From Cylicocyclus nassatus (taxonomy: Eukaryota > Nematoda > Chromadorea > Rhabditida > Strongylidae): a DNA stretch of 64,000 nucleotides. The notes under the pieces were generated by a model, which was not told the DNA's origin, made no database searches, and saw only the letters and a list, made by a program, of their open reading frames with translations. Shown here piece by piece: positions 45,102 to 56,749 of the stretch (positions within the stretch are counted from its first letter, which is position 1; every line of letters starts with the position of its first letter). Both the position numbers and the translations under genes were made by a program. The stretch is from positions 3,456,123 to 3,520,122 of the forward strand of contig CATQJL010000112.1 in NCBI GenBank assembly GCA_958299035.1. The letters run 5' to 3'.

Positions 45102-45600
45102 CACCGCCTTTGACAATGTCATATAGGCGCGTTGTGCAGAATACTGACACATTAGTGTTTCGGTCTACCCATCACATACATGAACTTGCATAACAAAAGT
45201 GCCCTGAAAGCATAGAATCATTATTTTGGGATTAGAATGCGAAGTAAGCCCTGTGGGCCACGTTTCAGCGAATTCTGATGTTTCCAAATACTGGGCCACC
45301 CAAGCGAGATGGTCATTTCCGAACATGGCAATTTTGTTTTAAAGGTGAGCTGACTACTTCTTTTTGCACTTAGTATACAAAGAACCAATCCTCCCTTGCC
45401 ACACAGGATTCCCTCTTCGAGTGACAGCCAAATTGTGGAATTAAGAGAACCCAAAATTTTGTTTGCTCATTTTTCGCTTTCAAATTTCAGATAGAGAAGA
45501 CCAAGAAAACTACAAGGTTTAGGCTATCATACATATCTTTTTGCTGCCTTCCCTCGCAATCCACATGGTAGCGCAAACTTAGACTTAATATTTTCGCAGT
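45102..45600. other. Intergenic DNA, no gene recognised
   Basis: No supported exon or TE terminus was seen. Confidence 0.3.
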
Positions 45601-45654
45601 ATTCTCCATCGCATAGGTAGGAACACGGATATTTTCGCAGTATTCTCCACTGCG

Positions 45655-46600
45655 TAGGGTTGTTTCATACTGCCGCAATGACTGCAGCAGTCTGCAGCTG
45701 ACTGCACTGACCGCTGCAGACTGCTGCAGACTGCAGCAGACTGCAGCAGACTGCAGCAGACTGCAGCTGACTGCACTGACTGCAGCAGACTGCACTGACT
45801 GCAGCAGACTGCAGCAGACTGCAGCAGACTGCAGCCGACCGCACTGACCGCAGCCCGCACAGACGCTGCATGCTTTCGTAAAAGAGAAAACAATTGCGAT
45901 TATGTGAAAACATCGTGATTTACGCCTAGGAAGTTCATAGGTTCTAACTTACTCTTTTCAATCAAATTTTGGCGATTGTTTTTCATTGGTATGCTTATAT
46001 TTGTTCTGATTCTCCCTTTATTGCATAGGGTTGTTTCAGACTGCCGCACTGACTGCAGCAGACTGCAGCAGACTGCAGCTGACTGCACTGACTGCAGCAG
46101 ACTGCAGCAGACTGCAGCTGACTGCACTGACTGCAGCAGACTGCAGCAGACTGCAGCTGACCGCACTGACCGCACCGGTCGCAGTCTCTTTTCTTAAAAG
46201 AAAACAACCGCGATTACCAAAACAGCGTGATCTACGCATAAGAAGATCATAAGTTCCATCAGAATTCTTCTCAATCAAATTTTGGCGATAGTTTTTTTTT
46301 GGTATGCTCGTATTTTGTTCTAACTCCTCCTATCATTGCATATACCTGTTTTGTAACATTCTAAACGGTGTTGTCTTTTGCTTTTACGTATATATTGTTG
46401 TTGTTTGTTTAAACCACAACTATTCATCCTCTCCGCTTCATGCTACAGCCGCTGCGATCGTTGCGGTCAGTGCGGTCAGCTGCAGTCTGCTGCAGTCTGC
46501 TGCGGTCAGTGCAGTCAGCTGCAGTCTGCTGCAGTCTGCTGCGGTCAGTGCAGTCTGCTGCAGTCAGTGCGGCAGTCTGAAACAACCCATAGGTAGGGAA
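45655..46600. repeat. Three 10-bp PstI-rich minisatellite arrays in direct and inverted order
   Basis: Arrays of CTGCAGCAGA, CTGCAGCTGA and CTGCACTGAC units lie at about 45675-45860 and 46040-46190, and in reverse at 46441-46580. Each outer end carries GGGTTGTTTCAGACTGCCGC or its inverse. The 160-bp spacer after array 1 is repeated after array 2 (TTCTCAATCAAATTTTGGCGAT). Frames rich in Cys-Ser-Leu-Gln are artefacts of the repeat. Confidence 0.85.
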
Positions 46601-46689
46601 ACACGGCTATATTTCTCCTAAAACGAACGATTTTGAACGAAAATCCTATTGTGTAGGGAGGAAGATCCAATAGTGTCAACGACATAATA

Positions 46690-46980
46690 ACTAAAGACAT
46701 TTGAATGCTTTAAACGTAAGTTAGTAGGGTTGACACAACCCCTAAAGGTGTGGCAACCACAGCTTTTCTGGGATTGTGCCACACTCCATTAATTTACCAC
46801 CGAAAAGAATCCCAGCGAACAAATTATATACAGTCAACAGCCGAAATCTGGCAGTTTTTGTGGAACTGACCAGGGCTGGATTAATCTTTACAAATTGAGC
46901 AATAGAATAATCATTCGTTTGGAAAAACCCCAGCTTTTTGAGCATATCTAGCTCATAGAGGATACCGAAATCCCAAAGAG
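46690..46980. repeat. TGTGACAC inverted-repeat block, inverse relative of 40330-40520
   Basis: GGGTTGACACAACCCCT, TGGCAACCACAGCTTTTCTG and GATTGTGCCACACTCCATTA mirror the block near 40427-40500, continuing through GCCGAAATCTGGCAGTTTTT. Confidence 0.55.
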
Positions 46981-46989
46981 CTGATGCAA

Positions 46990-48550
46990 AGCAAATCAAA
47001 CTTGTTCATTTTGCACAAATAATGTCTGATGACAAGCAAGGCAGAAACTCTGGAACTTTCAGATTTTTGCTGCAGTGATGTGTTTCATAACTTTACCAAA
47101 AGTCAAGATCTCCAAAGAAATGTTTTCTAAAGCAAAACAGCACATCAGAAAAATGTAAAATTTACAACATTCTAATTGTATAATACCTGTATTCCTGAAA
47201 GTTTAGTATCGAATCATTGAAGATTAACGAAACTTCAAGCAGCAATGACAAGTAATGAATTCTGACAGTTGTCAAAAAGTATTTAGAGAATTGTTTCAAA
47301 AATTTAATTATCAAATAAGCAAGAAAATGCTGCAACGAATGCATGTTCAAATGCATTCTTTGTTTCAAGAGGTTATAGTCGGGAGAAAATTTTCAAGAGG
47401 AAATAATAAAATGACATGTTTGAGAATATTCATAACTAGCTGGCTTACCTGGCTCCGCCGTATGTTCCGAATAGAAAATTCCATTTCTTAACCGATCCGG
47501 ACCAAACTTGGCACACATACATTTCGGGCCCCGGCGGATGTCGTAGGCTACTTTTCGTCATCGATCGATATCGATTTTATCGATTTTTTGCAAAATTTGA
47601 GCTACGGGGCTGGGAGTTGGCACAGGGGGGTAATCGCCCATGGGGGTGATCAGCATGCTCGATTACCCCCCTGCGCCAACTCCCAGCCCCGTAGCTCAAA
47701 TTTTGCAAAAAATAGATAAAATCGATATCGATCGATGACGAAAAGTAGCCTACGACATCCGCCGGGGCCCGAAATGTATGTGTGCCAAGTTTGGTCCGGA
47801 TCGGTTAAGAAATGGATTTTTTTATTCGGAACATACGTACAGACAGACATACATACAGACATACAGACAGACATACAGACGGACAAACAGACATTCAGCT
47901 TTATATATATGATGCTAAGAAAAGTTGTGTTTTTCGCATAGTCCTGGTAATAAAGTTTTTGGAATCCCCGCTGTAAGGTAGGGTAGATACTCGATTTATT
48001 GAACAATGTTCCTACCGCTAAGGGGGGGGGGGGGGGGATCTTATCATTTTTTACAAAATGCTCTTCGTATAATGGGTTGCAGTACCATGGATGTCCCCCG
48101 AATGAAAGTGACTGTTATTTGTGTTATTTCTGGCAGACTAATGTTGGATGTGAGTGGCGGTAAGCTGATGCATAAAGATAGTAGAAAATTGTGCTCTGTA
48201 GCATCACAGCACTCAAGCCAATGTTGATTAATAGTTGTTGTAAAGCTCCTTCACAATACAATTTGTTCCAAGTAAAAGTCAGACAACCTCAAGTAACTGT
48301 GCGTAAGCGGACGTTTTGTAGAAGTGTGAGAGCACGAACAGTTACTCAAATTTCCCCTTCAAAGAGCTTTCTTAAGGATGTAAGCTTCTTTTCCCAAGCA
48401 TGACTGTGTGCTTCACACTCAAGCATTTTTATCCTAATGCATTTGCAATTGTAACAACATGGGCTTTATTAAAAGCGCAGGGACTCGGATGAGGCAAATG
48501 GAAAGGAAGGAAGATGACAGCAATAAAAATATCAATAGCGTTAAGGGTAA
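46990..48550 (+). repeat. Diverged large repeat, copy B part 1, interrupted
   Basis: Collinear with 60-1430. The 477-bp Helitron-like element 47436-47912 interrupts it at the point where copy A reads CATA|TGC without insertion (560/561). Confidence 0.7.
47436..47912 (-). mobile_element. Helitron-like element, palindromic form, with empty site known
   Basis: On the minus strand it begins TCATATATATAAAGCTGAATG and ends GGCTTACC-inverse ...AAGCCAGCTAG, inserted between A47435 and T47913. The core is duplicated head to head around GGGGGTGATCAGCATG near 47650. Copy A of the large repeat supplies the unoccupied site, showing insertion without any target duplication, as Helitrons do. Confidence 0.8.
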
Positions 48551-49227
48551 TTTGAGTTAAACACTATCTTTTTTTCCCGAAATCGCATTCTTCATTATTA
48601 AAGATTACATTAGACACTTCGTAGATATAGGGTAAGAATATGATTGAATTGTGAGTTTGGTTATTATCTTCCATTTCAGGGAATCGTTTTTGGCCCCCAA
48701 CCTGAAGAATTTGGAATCCAGGACCTGGCACAATGGTGACAAGCGGATCTCTGGAGACAACTTTATCCTGACATTTTTCCTAGATTTTCCACAGCTAGCT
48801 TGTGCATGTAAAGCAAGCTTCTTTCACCTACTTTTTTATTAGTTCAACTCATTCAAATCGTAGTTCCCGACGTAAATCCGATTTTATCGTATGTGAGACC
48901 AGGCTTACCTTTTGAGCCATAGGATGGCAATGATCGTCCGACTTCAAAACGTGTGCATCATTCATATTTTTCGATAGATGGTTAAATACTGCTCACTTGA
49001 GTATGTAAACCTATGGTATCTGGTATTACGTTGCCTATAGGTTAAAACGAAACATTTTTTATTTTTCAGTGCAGAATATTTAGCTTCTGGATTTTGTTTG
49101 TCTATGCATGTTTGTTTTTGTAAACCTATGTTTTATGCCATAAAAGCTAGGAAAACCCTCTTGAAAGTGATGTAAGGCGCCCTGCAATGTCTCGATGAAG
49201 TTAAGCTGAATTTGGTTCAAACGTTAA

Positions 49228-50150
49228 CTGCAGTTTAAAACCTTCAAATTAAAACCTAATGCATGTCAGGACTCTCCATCTTATATACAGAGCTGAATGT
49301 TTGTTTGTATGTCTGTCTGTCTGTATGTCTGCCTGTGCGTATGTTTCGAGTAGAAAATTCATTTCTGAACCGATCCGGACCAAACTTGGCACCATACACT
49401 TCGGGGCGGGCGGGTGTCATAGGTTACTTTTCGTCATCGATCGATATCGATTTTATCGATTTATATCGATTTTGTTTGATCTACGGGGCTGAGTTGGCAC
49501 AAGGGGAATCGAGCTTGCTGATTACGAATACTTTTGAAATGTCCATTACTTCTATCGATTTTATCGATTTTTTTAAAATTTAACTTGAAGGGCTGCAGGA
49601 TTGGCACAGGGTGTAAGTGGGCATGCTGATTTCGAAAACAACACAGGGAGCGGGAAATGAAGTGTAGAAGGGGGTACAGGAAAAGGCTGTATAGGGATAG
49701 GGATGGGACCTTTATTACAGTGTTTTGACAGCCCGAGCGGAGCCGGGTATGCCAGTTAGTATCAATAGGAAAAAGCTCTTTTTTGTGTACCAGAGAAATG
49801 CGAAATGTGGTTTTCACAGAAAGTTGATGCTAAGTACGATGTGGTTTTAACAGCAACAGCTATGGTTTTTCTGCAACATACATCAATATTTACCATGAGA
49901 GGCAAATGTATTATACTGTGCTGAGCGGTACAACCCTAAAAACTTATAAAAAAAATATGCCTTACTGAAGTCGCAGCTATGTAGCAAATTGTGGTCAGGT
50001 CAAAGCCGTATTGTGCATAAATTCACATCACAGAACTGCATAGATTCCAGGCGAAGAAAATCTGCACGATAGCTGCACTGCGAAATGGGCCACTGTGGTT
50101 TGCGAAAAAAAAACAGGTTCGAATTTCCTTCAATAAAGATGGCACATTTG
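49228..50150 (+). repeat. Diverged large repeat, copy B part 2, interrupted
   Basis: Collinear with 3110-3560 (CTGCAGTTTAAA, GATGTGGTTT, CCTAAAAACTTAT, ACTGAAGTCGCAG, TGTGCATAAATTC). It is split by the element at 49279-49759. Between parts 1 and 2 (48551-49227) similarity to copy A is weak and no gene is visible. Confidence 0.6.
49279..49759 (+). mobile_element. Helitron-like element, linear form
   Basis: Starts CA|TCTTATATACAGAGCTGAATG with TCTG repeats and ends GCGGAGCCGGGTATGCCAGT then TAG|T. The second half carries no inverted core. The putative empty site is 3169/3170. Confidence 0.7.
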
Positions 50151-51912
50151 TGCAAGGATGTTATCCAAATAACAGAATTGTTTTGGTGAAAGGGTCTGCG
50201 GGAAAAAGGAGGGTACATAGTAAGGAGAGTCAGAGGAAAGAAACTCCATGCAATGAAAAATTCGTACACTCTCAAGGTTGTCGCTTCAAATTATCTCTTG
50301 ATGTCAATTCTTTACCAGGGTTGAGTATTCACATTCATGTCGTGCTATTCAAAAAAATTGCAGGTACTGCAGAGAGGATCCTTACCAAAGAGCTTGCCAA
50401 CATTAATGCTTCAAGGAGGGAAATAGGGAGGAGGGAAGGGGGGGGGAGCTGAGAAATTGGGAATTTATTGGGAAATCCATTCATCTCATCTGACCTCTTT
50501 AGAGCACCACTGTAATGCATATTAATGAGTGTAAAAAAAGCTTTGAAGCGTATCCAGAGTAATAGATCAATGTCGTCTATGTGAGTGACATTCTAGTTTC
50601 TTTGCGAATAATGTTGTTTTAAACAATAACCTTCAAACTATGGAAAAAAATCAAACTGTCGTTCCAGCTTTTGATCACTTTAGCAAAGTGACTTGCAATG
50701 CATTAACACAAATGCGTTGCATACGATTGTGGGGTACGCACAGTCTAGGACAAATCTTGTGCGTTTTTGATTCCAATTTAATGAGGAGAAACGAAAAGTA
50801 CTGTTTTACTTCTATACAGTTGTTAGATCTTTTTGCTATTGTGAATAATGGGACTTAGAGGTGCAAGTTGCTAGATGGTTAGTTAATCTACTGAATGAGA
50901 TCAGAACCTGCTGAGTGAATGTTTGTGATGTAAATCAGCATGAGTGCTAATTTCATTTTTTTCTTCATTTTACAAGTTGCATTGGACACATGCATTAGGT
51001 CAGTTTGCCTGGAAAAACGGAAGGGGTGGGGAGGAGGGGTTTCATATAGCTCATGACAACTGCTGATCAACTCCATCAAAAAATAGAACTCGCCGCTTCG
51101 AGGGAGCTGATGCAAAACGCCCATGTCGTACTTTCAGGCAAAAAACAACTCTGATATTTTTGGAAGTTTGAAGCAATGCTTGAGCACATCCGACAACTTT
51201 GTAAACACCACTGATCTTCTTAGACGCTGCCTTTGAGTTCTTTACGTAAGCGCCGACAAGAGTCCAGTCGAAACTTGGTCCTCTATTAAAGTATCTGATT
51301 CTTTGTTTTGCAGTTGTGCTGTGCTAATTTGCATATATAATCTCTAGTTTTGACACGACCATAGCTTGAACAGTATGATATAGTTAGTTTGCCTAAAAGC
51401 GGTAGTCAACCTCAATGCAAATATCTTTCAGGCATATTGTAACTCCAGAGCTAAAGGCCGCAAAGCCTCTGATTTGTTGAAGGACCAAAGATCGTGTTCA
51501 TCATCGATTTATGCGCGTTTTCTTCAAGAAAACTCAATATCCTCAACATTACTGCTCGTAACTAAAAGGGCAGTAAAGGCAAACAGATTCCCGACTTTGT
51601 GGTGAACAAGAAAACTTCGAATTTCACGAAGTGAAAAGGCAGTAAATCCAAGCTGATCTCCAATACCAGGCGGTATACCGCTCGCAGATAAAGTGGTTTT
51701 TTTCCGTGAATATCTGAAATGTTTTTTATTGTAAATGAACTAAATTGCAAAGCTTAAAAAGCTAATGCTGAAAGCTATGACGTCTAAACTGTTGCCATCT
51801 GCTTCGTTTTGACCTTACGCAATAATCCATACATTGCTCAGGCATGGAAATGCAAGACAAGGAATTCGTCAAAAATGTCATTTTGTGAAAAAAAATTTCC
51901 TTATAACCGCAC
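50151..51912. other. Intergenic DNA, no supported gene
   Basis: Several open frames of 60-100 codons occur on both strands without splice context or recognisable similarity. The minus-strand gene ends at 51913, so part of this is its 3' flank. Confidence 0.3.
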
Positions 51913-52722
51913 TCAAATTTGACTACAAAAAGGAACTGTTCTGGCACCAAACCAAAACTCTGGTGTTGAGCTGTGTTTCTGTGAAAAAAATGTATCTTGC
52001 TTTTCCACTACTTTCCTTACCTTGCAGGTTTCTTCATTGCCTGCGTGTGTGTGCTCAGTGTTGATATTACCAGCAAACATCTTTGCTGTTTCGTACATTT
52101 TGTTTCGATAATCGTCGCTAAAATTGAAGTACCATGGAACAAAGTTTGAGAATGGAAGAGTCAGCTATCACTACTCACTAGTATCGCATGTTGAATATAC
52201 GGTTTTTATCCGAGTTGGCTACTCCATAAAGCACATACGAGTCAAAGGAGCTGTAGCTTCGGTTTATCAGTAACGTATGTCTGGAAAATTTTTGAGGATG
52301 GAATGATTAAACAGAATTTTTACGTTTAGGATGAATGAACGAGTGCTGAACAGAATACTGTATGTACCGGTGATAGTTACACGGCAGTTTCCAGTAACAT
52401 ACTTCTTCTTTATTTTATCGAGACCAAAATATAGGTGTCGTAAAGATTTTGATTAATCTAGGACAAGCGACTAGATACGCATTGAACTGATGCCAAAGGT
52501 AAGACTAACCAAGTTTACTGTCTCGTTAATAGCCTTGCAGAAGTCTTCGAATCCTTGTTCGAGATTGTGCTTCCAATTCCAATCGTCTGTAGCTTTTCTG
52601 TCGTATCTTCCTTCTTCATCGAAGTAGCCCTTAGTACAGACTGGCAAGATCTGAAGATAATGACGATTCCGTATCAATCAGATAGTAATTCAACTTACCA
52701 TAAAAAGCCAAAAGAACAACAT
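51913..52722 (-). pseudogene. Paralogue of the 14-kb secreted-protein gene, five exons, exon 3 out of frame
   Basis: The exons, in transcript order, are 52722-52699, 52650-52510, 52280-52179, 52117-52021 and 51978-51913, with GT-AG introns. Exon 1 encodes MLFFWLFM, exon 2 starts ILPVCTKGYF and contains LEQGFEDFC, exon 3 contains SDKNRIFNMRY, and exon 4 contains MYETAKMFAGNINTEHTH and ETCK. Exon 5 gives STPEFWFGARTVPFC and TGA. All match the 14-kb protein motif for motif. Exon 3 reads correctly only if one base is gained or lost, because exon 2 ends in phase 0 and exon 3 has the wrong length. Either it is a pseudogene or a splice choice was missed. The extra C-terminal exon is not in the 14-kb gene. 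Confidence 0.55.
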
Positions 52723-52756
52723 CTTCAAGCTAGTGCTCACATACTCCTCAAAAGGT

Positions 52757-52762
52757 TTTATA
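52757..52762 (-). promoter_or_regulatory. TATA box of the 52-kb paralogue
   Basis: TATAAA on the minus strand lies 35 nt upstream of the ATG at 52722, at the same position as in the 14-kb and 60-kb copies. Confidence 0.5.
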
Positions 52763-52886
52763 CTAGCATATTCCGCAAATAGACTTGTCAGTATGTCGAA
52801 CAGGAGAAAAGGTTGTTCACCTGCATAGTTATCGTACTGCCCCCTCACTATAAGATTCTGAGGTAGAGGCGTATGTACGCATATGC

Positions 52887-53262
52887 TCTCTATACAAACA
52901 AAGCTAAACGTCTGTTTGTACGACTTTGTCTGTTTGCATGCCTTTACGTTTATAATAGGAATATCTAATTCCGAGCCGATTCGGACGAAACTTTGCGTAT
53001 ATGCACTGCGGTGGCAGTGAGGGTGTCCTGAGCTACTTTTGTTTTCGTACAATTCGTTGAATTTTGTCGGCTTTTGCAAGCTTTTGGCCAAGGGGCTGGG
53101 AAATGGCAAAGGAAGTGAGTGAGCAGGCTGATCACGATAACATAGTGGGGTGAAATACGGGCCTACAGAAATCGCAGGGGCGGAAAAACGTCGTGGAAAA
53201 TTAGAGAATGGTGTTTCTTATGGGTATTGATGGGGCCGAGTACAGCCAGGTATCCCAGCTAG
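52887..53262 (+). mobile_element. Degenerate Helitron-like element
   Basis: TCTCTATACAAACAAAGCTA then CGTCTGTTTG, a core with GAGCCGATTCGGACGAAACT, and the end GGGCCGAGTACAGCCAGGTA then CCCAGCTAG. It is an old copy with many changes. The base after CTAG is A, not T, where a MITE abuts. Confidence 0.55.
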
Positions 53263-53265
53263 ATA

Positions 53266-54210
53266 TGAGGTTGTGTGATGAGTTCATTCGCATTTTTTGT
53301 TTTGATTTTTGCTCAATATTTTGCAAAGCATTTGGCAAAATGTTAGTACGCGTTCAAAAGCTCTAAGTCTATCTTCCGAACTTCAGTCATTATATTTTCG
53401 ATTCTTGAAAAGTTGTGCAAGAAATTTGACTACACACCGAAAAATCTGAGAAGATAAATGTTCCATTTTTGGCAACTTTTTTCTTTCGTAGTTTTCCCGT
53501 TATTCATTGTTAAAATTTATTCAAAAAGCTTGACAACAAGAAAAACAACTAACTGATCATTCATGCACTTTCTGAAACTGTTTACGGTTGCTTACTTCTT
53601 TTCGCCGACCGTTTGATGCAATTTTTGCAAAGGTCGGCGTAGCAGGGCTTTGCACCAAGGCGTTCGTTGCCTCGTGTACTTGGACTGTGTGTCCCCCCAA
53701 ATTCTGGATTTTTGACTACAAAATCCATTTATTTGGTAACTTAGCGATCATAGACTACATTTTCTGCCAAGTCCTGAATTGTTCGGCTACCAACCATCCT
53801 CCAAGGTGCCTACAGAAGCTTAACGTTGACGCCGAAGAGACATCAAAAACATACTTATTTTTGAGCTTACAATATGAGTTTTTGAGGAATTTCTGCACCT
53901 CTAAATAATCCCGGTAGCTAGCAATTCTATTTGTACACTTCGCAAAATTTTCGAGTTCTTTCTTAAGCGTTCAAATCCATTGAAGACACAGCATTACATA
54001 GTATCGAAAATGGTATTTTCGCTTTTTCAAATTTTTCGGTTTGTAGACAAATTTTTTCCTTAACTTTTTGAAACTGGGAATATGATGATAGCAGTTTGGT
54101 AGAGCAGACTTAGAGCTTCCAAGTGCATACAAACACTATGCCAAATGCTTTGTGAATTACTGAGAAAAACTGAAACAAAAAAATGCAAACGAACTTATTA
54201 CACAACCTAA
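53266..54210. mobile_element. TA-flanked MITE, 945 bp
   Basis: The ends TGAGGTTGTGTGATGAGTTC and GAACTTATTACACAACCTAA pair (imperfectly) and are flanked by TA (53264-53265, 54211-54212). The next 30 bp also mirror (CATTTTTTGTTT / GAAACAAAAAAATG). It lies directly against the Helitron-like end. Confidence 0.65.
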
Positions 54211-54212
54211 TA

Positions 54213-55110
54213 GATAGCTCCTAACCACATGATAACGATGCCATTCAAAATTTTAACTCACAAATCTGTTTACAACTGTAACGATAACTCACATTTTATT
54301 CTCATACGCGAATCCTGAAGGCTGCGTATAATTCATTTGATAGTTATATCACCTCATAATTGGTACTCTTCATATATCACCTGATGCCTCTATCTCACCT
54401 TATTATAGCGCCATTTCGATAACTATGGATTAAAATTTTTCGAATTAGCTAAAAAATTCGACAAAAGCATCCTTAAGCACATGCTGATGCATTTTGTTGA
54501 GAAATCGTATGCGATTCATACTAGGAACTGTTTAAAACCCACGTCGCAGTAGTGTACTTTACAGCTGAAATAGGTTGATTATCTTGCTTTTAGCAACTGT
54601 CTAAATTATTCGTTGCAGATGCACACAAATAGAGAGTAAATTTAGGCATTTATTTATGTGTGACACCTTATGATAGTTATCCCAGCTTTCTATATGTACT
54701 TATAGTAACTTACAGTAACAAGATTTTGAAATTCCTGACGATTCACCATGCCGTTCAAACAATTATTTTATTGTAACAATTGCCTATATTTGCGTAGTGC
54801 GTTGACGTTACAGGCAATGGCTCGGAAACATTGTAACTAACGATAAGAGATTTTCATTTCTTCCTGGCTTCTGGACGCGCTGAGTCCAGCAGTGTGCTTG
54901 TTACATATTTCTTGAAGTTGTCAAAATCGCTTTCTATGGTCCCATGTACGGCTTTCCATGAAGGAGAGGAAGGATTACTGCCAAAAACAGCGAATAACTA
55001 CAGGAGACTGTATAGCGGAGCCATTCCACCCATTTCGGCGACGTTTGGCTGGTTGGCTCAAGCAGCCGATCGCGTCTCAGTTGGCGGGATTCGCTCAGCC
55101 CCTTCAACAA
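54213..55110. other. Intergenic DNA, no gene recognised
   Basis: AT-rich, with nothing supported. Confidence 0.3.
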
Positions 55111-55118
55111 TCTTCAAA

Positions 55119-55714
55119 CAGGGCTCGGCACGAGCTGGCACCAGGGAAATTTCAAAGCGAAGTCCCTTTTGATATTGAAAATTTCATACGAAGTCCCTTT
55201 TGACCTGTTTTGAAAACCCGTCATCATTTTTATATTATGTAAAAAATGTAGTAGTGTTTTCATGCATTTCTGGTTTCATGAAAGAACTTTTCACAGCTTT
55301 GTGAGCTTTTTAAGTGGTCGAATCACATCTTGAGAAGCAGAAAAAGCCGATTTTTCTACTGCGGAGCGGACCGAGTGGTTTTCAAATTGCTATATAACGC
55401 TGAAAAGAGAACATTATGGAACTGTTTCTTCTCCTATGTAATCTTTTACAGTGTAGATACATTTTATGTAAAAAAGTATGAAAACTTATGTGAGATGCAC
55501 ACACCAAATTTGGTGTCATACTATTGCGTTTTGGCTGATATCTAACAACGCCTTTGTTTGTTGATGGACAGCTTGCCAATGGCATGCCGGTGGCATGCCG
55601 GCGGCATTTTTGCGGCAGTTTTTCGCCTCGGCCCCTGTAGAAACGATAGCCCCTTTGCTTACCGCCCTAAAAACGATATCCAGCTTGACCCGGTGCCAGC
55701 TGTGCTGAGCCCTG
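55119..55714. mobile_element. hAT-type MITE, 596 bp
   Basis: The ends CAGGGCTCGGCACGAGCTGG and the imperfect inverse (CCAGCTGTGCTGAGCCCTG) are flanked by 8-bp copies TCTTCAAA and TCTCCAAA, differing at one base. CAGGG termini with 8-bp duplications are typical of hAT. No transposase. Confidence 0.75.
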
Positions 55715-55853
55715 TCTCCAAAGCCGGAAAACGCAAAAACCCATCGGGATGGCTTATATAGAAAACATAGAACGATCCGGGTTGCAAAACTCTCAAAGGT
55801 GGGTTATTTTGTTCAGTCACAAAAACGCAACACATGTAGCATCCTTCTCACTC

Positions 55854-56060
55854 ATGTCTTCCTTTACACTTAGTACCAAGTGTATATGCTGTACTTCTCT
55901 ATCTTTTTTCTTTTGTTTTCTAAGCCTATCGCTATCATCCGCTGCGCTTCAACAAACCCAGCCAATCTGCGCCATAGACACATCTAAAGGCCTAAGCGAT
56001 GGAAGCATTTGTAGAGAGGCGCACGGCTTTGAAGCCTCACATGGCACCAGTGCTTGCTGA
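55854..56060 (+). CDS. Possible small secreted protein, unrecognised
   Basis: ATG at 55854 opens 68 codons starting MSSFTLSTKCICCTSLSFFF, continuing as a long hydrophobic stretch. It ends with QQTQPICAIDTSKGLSDGSI, CREAHGF and TSAC-stop. The N-terminus could be a signal peptide and the tail has spaced cysteines. The frame is also open upstream to 55749. There is no paralogue or splice evidence and I recognise no family, so it may be chance. Confidence 0.25.
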   Translation: MSSFTLSTKCICCTSLSFFFCFLSLSLSSAALQQTQPICAIDTSKGLSDGSICREAHGFEASHGTSAC

Positions 56061-56249
56061 CCGTGTGTGCAGATCTTTTACAGTCATCAATTGCTACTAG
56101 ACCTCCAAGCCTAAAAAATGTGTTTGCAGAAGAATATGAAACAACATTCATTGAAGAAAATCTAGAATGAGAATATTTGCGTTAACTTTACAGCAGTATC
56201 ACAGGAACTAGCACTAGTTTTGATTCAAAAGTTCTGCTGAAATGCTGGA

Positions 56250-56528
56250 ATCTTATATATAAAGCTGAATGTCTGTTTGTCTGTGTGTGTGTCTATACGT
56301 ATGTTCTGAATAAAAAACTCCATTTCTCAACCGATCCGGACACTCGGCACACATACACTTCGGGGCAGGGCGGGTGTCATAGGCTATTTTTGGTCATCGA
56401 TCGATATCGATTTTATCGATTTGCAAAATTTGAGCTCAGGGCTGGGAGTTGGCACAGGGGGGTAATCGAGCATGCTGATTACAACTATATTATTGACAGG
56501 CTCGGGCGGAGCCGGGTTTGCCAACTAG
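56250..56528 (+). mobile_element. Helitron-like element, short linear form
   Basis: A|TCTTATATATAAAGCTGAATG at the start, and GGGCGGAGCCGGGTTTGCCA then ACTAG|T at the end, 279 bp. It is a compact copy with both canonical ends and the TCTG stretch. Confidence 0.75.
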
Positions 56529-56570
56529 TCATTCTCTAAAAAATATAGGTGAATGATCAAAAACTTCATT

Positions 56571-56749
56571 CTTTTATGGCTTATAAATTTTAATAATTTA
56601 ATGTAGAGATAGCCATTGATACGCAAGTGATCTTGTGTTTGCCAAAAGTTACTTTTTCAAAAAAAATGGCAAAAAAAGCTTGCGAAGATCACTTGTGTGT
56701 CAATGGCTATCTCTGAATTCAATTATTAAAATTTACAAGCTATAGAAGC
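56571..56749. repeat. Short palindromic element
   Basis: AGAGATAGCCATTGA near 56609 is mirrored by TCAATGGCTATCTCT near 56699, with outer arms TTATAAATTTTAATAATTTA and the mirror near 56722-56737. It is probably a MITE; no target duplication was assigned. Confidence 0.6.

Noticed and set aside
45487..46621. Several 70-105 codon frames rich in Cys-Ser-Leu-Gln
   Set aside because: They follow the 10-bp minisatellite on both strands; repeat artefacts.
53588..53908. 106-codon frame
   Set aside because: It lies inside a TA-flanked MITE and has no transposase motif.
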